Source: Sodiomyces alkalinus F11 (lineage: Eukaryota > Ascomycota > Sordariomycetes > Glomerellales > Plectosphaerellaceae). Taken from it: DNA of 64,000 bases. This document shows positions 58,719 to 64,000 of this stretch, in pieces; positions within the stretch are counted from its first letter, which is position 1; every line of letters starts with the position of its first letter. The notes under the pieces are model-generated. The model made no database searches, had not been told where the DNA came from, and saw only the letters and a program-made list of their open reading frames with translations. The position numbers were made by a program, and so were the translations under genes. The stretch is taken from positions 2,659,691 to 2,723,690 of the forward strand of contig NW_021167082.1 of NCBI RefSeq assembly GCF_003711515.1, written 5' to 3'.

Positions 58719-59669
58719 TCACGGCCCTTTTAGGGCGTCCTTAAACCCCACTAACTTATCGTCTAGAGGGGTAGGTTCGCGTCTAACCGCCTCGCCGTTC
58801 TTCTCTATATATACCTGGCTCTACCCCGCGGTAGTAGCTATTACCCCCTCTTACCTATTACCCGCGGATAGTGTTAAAGGATAAAAAGATAACGGCGTCT
58901 TCGCCTTCTACTACTTCTTCTTCTTCTTCCCTAATAAAGGAGTTAAGGACGTTAAAGCCTTCTTCCCCTTACCCTTCTTTACTAATAAGGTCGGCACTAT
59001 ATCGTTATCGTTAGGCACTTTATAAGGGTCCGGCGGACCCTATAAACCTTACGGTATCGTAACCCCCAATAGCAAGCCTTCAGGTTACGTAAAGCTATTA
59101 CCGTCGCTAAATATATTATTACCTATAAAGCTAACCCCTGCGGGGGCTAAGGTAGGCCCCGAGGGTATAGGCAGGTCTCCTTAAGCCTAGGCTAGGTGAA
59201 GAGTAGCTATCTACTCGAAAGTAGTAGCCGTCCGCTCCTAGGCCGCGAGGTCGCGCTCGTATAAGGTAAGGCGTTATTATTCAATATCAAGGCGTTTCTA
59301 CTTAACGGCTAGACGCTATTACTATAACCCGATAAATTACTTAAGGATCGACTCTATACTATTAAGCCTCTCGTGGATATCTTCCGCCGTTTTCTAGCGG
59401 GTGTCGGTAATTTCCTTAGCTTAACGCCGAGTAGCTATAGCTTCCTTAGTAGATAACCGGTTAACTTTTAGCGTCGCTTAACCCAGAGCCTCTCTAAGGA
59501 TAACCTAGTATCAAACTACTATAGCCTAGTATGAGAAAGGATTAGTGAGGGTATTATATAGGGTTAATAAGGGGATATAGTTAGTAATGCTTATATAACG
59601 ACTCTCGTTTAGGCCACGTTTCTTAATAACGATAACTAAAACCTTGTATAGCTACTCCGTAACGTTCAT
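58719..59669 (-). pseudogene. Gypsy-2 antisense ORF b (coiled-coil-like)
   Basis: Minus-strand frame from ATG at 59669 (MNVTE-stop-LYKVLVIVIKKRG) to a stop at 58719, about 317 codons with only RIP-type internal interruptions. The middle (about 59440-59240) is a long heptad-like stretch (KTAEDIHERLNSIESILK, RLTLYERDLAA). The C-terminal part holds poly-Lys. It overlaps ORF a by ATGA. No known function; position matches the Gypsy-1 antisense ORF but sequence does not. Confidence 0.55.
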
Positions 59670-60204
59670 ACTAGTAATAGGAAGCTATTATATATATTAG
59701 AAAACGGGACCACGGAGTAGTCTATAAAGGGAGGGGCTGTAAGGATAATAATAAAGATATATAACTTACTACTCGGTATTTAAGGCTATTATGCTCGGAG
59801 TAGTAGTGGTACATATTTATACGATAACCGTTATTAGCGTAACGGCATATATCGGCCTTAATAGTATACGTCTTTTCCTTCAAATTAATCGCTACTAACT
59901 TACCCGTATAATGTATATAGGGGGCCCTTAGATCCCCGCCTATACTGATATCTATTACCTTCTGGCGGGGAGTAACCGACGGCGTAGTAGTCGATATTAA
60001 AGGCGTAGCCGTTGTAGGAGTAGGAGGCTTTAGCTTAGCCGGCTACGGCGTAGCTAGCTACGGGGCAGACTACTTAGCAGACTACGAGGATAATGCTATA
60101 GCCGTGGTGTTAAGCCTTTTAGCGGCCCGTGTTATACTCGCGGGATTAGCAGCGCGCTTATTATTATTATTTTCCTAGGAAGGTATAGTGACTATACCAG
60201 ACAT
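59666..60204 (-). pseudogene. Gypsy-2 antisense ORF a
   Basis: Minus-strand frame from ATG at 60204 (MSGIVTIPS) through a Pro/Thr/Ala-rich segment (KPPTPTTATPLISTTTPSVT) and a structured-looking part (KVIDISIGGDLRAPYIHYTG, INLKEKTYTIKADICRYANN) to TGA at 59666. Internal stops TAG only. Unrecognised. It could be the first exon or frame of one protein with ORF b. Confidence 0.5.
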
Positions 60205-60839
60205 ATAGTTAGCCAGTATCGTGGACTAGAATATATAGGAGTACTTATAAGATAGCAAATAACTAATAGAGGACTATAAGGCATTAGTACGCGATATCTT
60301 AGATTAGGGAGCACTTATAAGAGACACGATCGAAAATTAAGTATAGAAGAGGAAGAAAAGAATAGGAAGAGGGAATAACGGCAGGTTACGAGATATCCCT
60401 AATAGCAGTTATAAAGGCACCTATTTTTAGTATAAAGAAGGAAGCTACGAAATTTACGGAAGGAGCAATATTAGGCCCTATATAATACTAGTTTCGGGAG
60501 TCTTTATATAGATTAAAGGGATATATTGCTCGGGAGAATAAAGGGATAGATTGGGAGGCTAAAGGAGGAATTAGTGTAAAACCTATTAGGGGCCCGGGTA
60601 GGATATTAGCTTTAGTGGTTTTAGTTAATAGAATAAAGGAAAGGGGTACGCAATCGGGTTAGGGCTATAGCCGAAGAGGCTCCGTGTAGGAACTAGGCGG
60701 GGACCTATCGGGGTCCTATCGTGGAAGGCTCTAGTTCGGGGTATCGGGGGATTTAGGAACGGACTCGGAGGCTAGGAGGAGCCGAGAGGCCGGCACGGAT
60801 CGGGCGCTCCTAAGGACAGGAGTATCCGGGGGAGGTCGC
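60205..60839 (+). other. Gypsy-2 3' non-coding region and polypurine tract
   Basis: Purine-rich on + (GGAAGAAAAGAATAGGAAGA, later GGGGGAGG just before the LTR). No frame seen. Confidence 0.55.
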
Positions 60840-61205
60840 TATATCAGGTGTCTATAGCAGTGGTTATAATAGGTCCCTAGTATGAACCTATAGAGGTCCA
60901 GGCGTACCTAGTCTAAGACCCCTCGAGGCATCAATAAGGCAGTTATTATATAAGTAAATGGAATAGTCTCTCGAAGTAAATAAAGCAGCTCTCGAGGAAG
61001 TAAATAAGTAGTCCTCGAGGAGTAATAGAAAGCAGTGGAGCGTAAACTTAAGGAGCGGAGGAGCCTCCCCTTTAAGGAAGGAGGCCAGCGATTAATCTGA
61101 TTCTTTGGCTATACCTATATCTGACCCTATTATGACCCTATAGTGATCACACCTGGTTCCTTGCTTGACCCTACCTTTTCACTCTTTGCGACTACCCATT
61201 TGACA
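60840..61205 (+). repeat. Gypsy-2 3' LTR (366 bp)
   Basis: Starts TATATCAGG and ends CATTTGACA. It keeps TTTGACA and TTGCTTGACC where the 5' LTR has TTTAACA and TTACTTGACC, so it is slightly less mutated at these sites. Confidence 0.85.
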
Positions 61206-61330
61206 TATATAGACCCTATACCGCCCGATACTTTAGTAGAAATGCGGTACTAGTATTCACTAGAGATCGCCAAGGACTTAAATAGAAATATATATATACA
61301 CATACAAACGTCCACGGGATAGAAAGGGGC
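61206..61330 (-). repeat. Repeat shared, inverted, with 46430-46570
   Basis: ACCGCCCGATACTTTAGTAG, GCGGTACTAGTATT and TTAAATAGA-ATATAT are found as reverse complement near 46545-46480. Identity unknown; it may be the end of an unrecognised element. Confidence 0.6.
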
Positions 61331-62930
61331 CTCCTACGAAACGTTAGTATTATATTAGTCTTATAGTATAGGGCCGGTGCCCACTCTATCTCTTAATATT
61401 TACTATTATTTAGACTCGGGAGGTTCCGAGTCCTTATATTAACGCTAGCGGGCGTCCTCTTATAGCTAGTATAGCTATTACTATAAGGCTAGGATAGCCT
61501 ACTAAATAAGACGTATTAACCGGGTATCTGCCTTTTTCTATTCGCGGGATTAATCGTGGTATAATATTACTTTCCTATAATCGATTATAGAACCGTTTAG
61601 ACTTAGTGATTATAGTATAGATAGTAGTACGGAATTAGATTAATCGGAAACATCTAGAGACGTGAGTAAGGGCGGATACTATAATAGGGTAGACGAGAAT
61701 TTAGTATTCGGTTAAGATCTTAGGCGAGACGGTGCCTAGGGTTATTTTTACGTACTACTTATATAGTTACGGGGCGTGGAGATATAGACGGAGTCTAATA
61801 TAACTATACTTATATCCACTACAGGGTAAACCCGAACTAATATTTATAGAGGCGTATATAATATGGTAGGTTATTCTTATATCGAGTAAAGAGACTTATT
61901 ATAAGCGGGGTAATAAAACACGTTATAGATCGTGTCTGTCTATTCTTTAAAGGATTATAAAGCCGAGTATAATAAAGCTAAATAAGAAAGCCAGGAGTGT
62001 AGATATAGGTCTTCCTTATCGTAAAGGTCGTTAATATTCAGGGCCTAGTATATATGTAAAAACTATTATAAGACTATTATATTTATAGTTTCGAAATAAG
62101 AGATAAACTTACCCTTAGCATTATAGTATCGAAGTAGCTATCTAGCGAGGAGTATACTATCCGTCTATATTAGACTATACTCGACGCGAAGCTTAGCGTT
62201 CTATAAAATCCGGCTAAGTGTTTTTATAGGTTGCCCGACTGGGCTTAGTATAGCTTTAGTGCCGACTTAGCGGCGTTCTGGATAGTGTGTGGCGGGATAG
62301 GTCTCGCGCGAATTTATAAAGTTTTAGTTTTTATAGTGCGGAAAACGCTAGTTCAAGAAATATAATTAATAGTACTATTTTCTCTAGTATCGAAGAATAA
62401 CAATAGTTATTACCACTATAAAGATAACTAAGCATAAGGGTTAAACTAGTAATATATAATAGATAGCTAGGATAGTTAATACTAGAGTAAGCTAGAGTAG
62501 CTATGTAAGCGATGTCACGTGACCCGTATATACGCCCTAGTGGCCAGTGTATAGCCATTATACACCTCTACCAGGATCTAGTATATTAGCGCATACATAA
62601 ACTAATATAACTGGCTAGGGATAACAGGGGGCCCTACTAGGTAGAGGTATATCCGAATATATACAAACAATAAGTAAATTTAAGTATATAAACCTATATA
62701 AATAAAAAGTATATCACCACCATTATAAGGTAACTAGGTAGCTATTACTATAATCAAGAATCAGTATCTCCTCTATCCCTCTTAATAACCTAATATAGAC
62801 GGGCTCGTCTTAGAAATATTAGAGGATAGTAGGGCGTTAATAATAGCTGCTTCTATAGAATCTAATACTAGCTTTAAAATACGGATTACGAAGAAAGTAA
62901 TAAAGTTACGAGTAGTTAAACTATTTATCG
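61331..62930 (-). other. Unrecognised mutated relic with a minus-strand frame
   Basis: From about 62250 to 61540 the minus strand gives a long reading interrupted only by TAG/TAA: KTYIYTPGFLI, ITPLIISLFTRYKNNLPYYI, FTL-stop-WI-stop-V, RLPYYSIRPYSRL. No family recognised. 62331-62558 is a further minus ORF rich in L/Y/S that may be chance. 62600-62930 is AT-rich and featureless. Confidence 0.4.
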
Positions 62931-63509
62931 GTAAGATAGTGATAGCTTCACTCAAAGATGCCTTCGTGACGTTAGGTCCATGATCGTTATCTATCTTTGT
63001 ACCTGCCTATATAAAATAGGAGGAAAAGTACGGATTAGCAGGCTAATCCAATAAGCGATTAGAACGTGGGGCGAATTCACACGCTAACATACTAGATCCT
63101 GGTAGAGGTGTACCTTCCGCTGTTCATGGTGCCCATTTAGCTTCGAGGACCCCAGATCCTAAAGCCAATCAGAGTACGCTTATTATCAATGCGTCCTCTG
63201 AGTTAGAAGTCCGAGTGGATCCATGTGGACCATTTGTCACAAAAGTGAATCTGTAGGTACTCCGTCTTCGCCGTATTACCTACCCGCCTGGACTCTTCGA
63301 GTCCTGTTTTTGTACAAATCCTGGCGGACAAATTCCCCCTATTAACGTGTGGTTTGGTCTTCATCCGCCAAGTACGAAGAAGTAATAAAGTCGTTCTTCA
63401 TAGAACCGCATCTGCTGGATGGTTGATGCTGGAAGAGATAAACTCTCGGACATAAACAACAGCTGACCAAGACTGGCCCCGGTGTCGTTGACTGACTTCC
63501 AACACCCTC
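62931..63509. other. Un-mutated sequence, edge of a second unique region
   Basis: Normal CA/TG use returns from about 62940 (CACTCAAAGATGCCTTCGTG). TATATAAAATAGG at about 63008 could be TATA-like. No convincing gene; minus-strand ORFs 63342-63584 and 63398-63580 overlap each other and look accidental. Confidence 0.4.
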
Positions 63510-63827
63510 ATGAAGGACCTGGCGGACCTGGCCTCTACGGATATTATTGCCACCGCCGAACTTATACGGCCACTTACCACCCATACCTACCTAATTATTA
63601 CCCTACTAGTCAGATTAACCAACGCCCTTTCACCGGCCGACCTCCTACTTGACAAGGTCATCGCGTTCACAGTCTGGCTTCGCAAGCATACCTCTCCGAT
63701 TACGGATACGTTCCCATCCTTGCTGGGTCCAAGTTTTGTGCTATACTCCGTACTCTATGTAACCGGCAACCCGAACCCGACCGAATTAGCGCTTCTACTC
63801 TTCCAGGCTATCTATCAGAGAACCTAA
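63510..63827 (+). CDS. Small hypothetical protein, 105 codons
   Basis: ATG at 63510 is preceded in frame by TGA 21 bases upstream and followed by an open frame to TAA at 63827. The product is hydrophobic in part (THTYLIITLLVRLTNAL; LGPSFVLYSVLYVTG) and might cross a membrane, but no motif is recognised. Codon composition is ordinary, unlike the repeats. It may equally be an exon of a larger gene or a remnant. Confidence 0.35.
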   Translation: MKDLADLASTDIIATAELIRPLTTHTYLIITLLVRLTNALSPADLLLDKVIAFTVWLRKHTSPITDTFPSLLGPSFVLYSVLYVTGNPNPTELALLLFQAIYQRT

Positions 63828-64000
63828 AGCCATCTTTTTTTCGCGCCGCTGCCCCAACCCGATCTCGTCGCTTGGGCTTTCCGTCGAATGTCACGTTGAC
63901 TGATTGAGAAATTCGTCTCCTCAACCTGTCGCCTACTGGAGATCATAACAACCACCTGTTGCTGGCTTCAGCGTCCTCGTTGCAGTCGGGCAAACATTTT
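63828..64000. other. Un-mutated sequence to the window end
   Basis: Normal composition; no feature recognised in this short stretch. Confidence 0.4.

Larger units (their letters stand above)
52267..61205 (+). mobile_element. Gypsy-2: complete RIP-mutated chromodomain Gypsy element
   Basis: Direct LTRs at 52267-52620 and 60840-61205. On + are gag (52693-54150), protease, RT, RNase H, integrase and chromodomain (54280-58078). Then 2.7 kb with two minus-strand ORFs, a purine-rich tract GGGGGAGG (about 60829-60836) and the 3' LTR. It cuts LINE-2 at its left edge. No matching target duplication was found (AGAAC left, TATAT right). Confidence 0.85.

Noticed and set aside
1..64000. A giant cargo-carrying Starship-type element or a biosynthetic cluster
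   Set aside because: No tyrosine recombinase (DUF3435) and no metabolic genes could be recognised; all blocks resolve into nested retroelements or unknown relics.
1..64000. Decay of methylated CpG as the cause of the AT bias
   Set aside because: CpG remains frequent in the mutated elements while CpA/TpG are depleted, which fits RIP better.

Overview
The window looks like a stretch of a filamentous ascomycete (Pezizomycotina) chromosome. Nearly all of it is a graveyard of nested transposable elements mutated in the way repeat-induced point mutation (RIP) would predict. In the repeat compartment CpA and TpG are scarce and TpA is abundant, while CpG persists. One 60-base sample at 1381-1440 has 12 TA and 2 CA+TG by hand count; an equal sample inside the intact gene (15181-15240) has 1 TA and 9 CA+TG. 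Almost every stop in the dead reading frames is TAG or TAA where the family expects Q or W (CAG/CAA/TGG), and catalytic D and zinc-binding C/H are changed to N and Y by the same substitution. No bacterial features, rRNA, tRNA or CRISPR were seen.

Layout. 1-3559: 3' part of a chromodomain Gypsy element (+) with an antisense ORF, inserted in Copia copy A. 3560-13135: Copia copy A (-), split by a 5.06-kb LTR element (5021-10082) with a 5-bp target-site duplication and one long unrecognised ORF. 13136-14499: 3' relic of a LINE with an (AAT)n tail containing a 10-N gap. About 14800-17700: an un-mutated island with one intact gene, an Acinus-like SAP-domain RNA-binding protein (15071-16966), and a possible cut-off first exon of another gene. 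18140-20871: Copia copy C (-) holding a 581-bp retroposed insertion. 20872-36337: Copia copy D (-) with both LTRs, split by a complete Copia E (+, 25695-34550) that has 400-bp LTRs. Copia E contains a 1.89-kb duplication across a 10-N gap that is probably an assembly artefact. 36338-43809: an inverted-repeat (foldback-like) element split by a nearly complete LINE (+). 43810-47449: fragments, including a second, inverted, diverged copy of the 5021-10082 family. 47450-52266: a second LINE family (+). 52267-61205: a complete chromodomain Gypsy (+) with two antisense ORFs between pol and the 3' LTR. 61206-62930: unrecognised mutated relic. About 62931-64000: un-mutated sequence again, perhaps the edge of another gene space.

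There is no pathway here. The biological content is a layered history of insertions, readable from target-site duplications and from empty sites in sister copies, followed by mutational silencing, around one housekeeping gene for RNA processing. The most novel-looking material is the LTR element with the unknown single ORF (two copies in the window) and the antisense ORFs of the two Gypsy elements.
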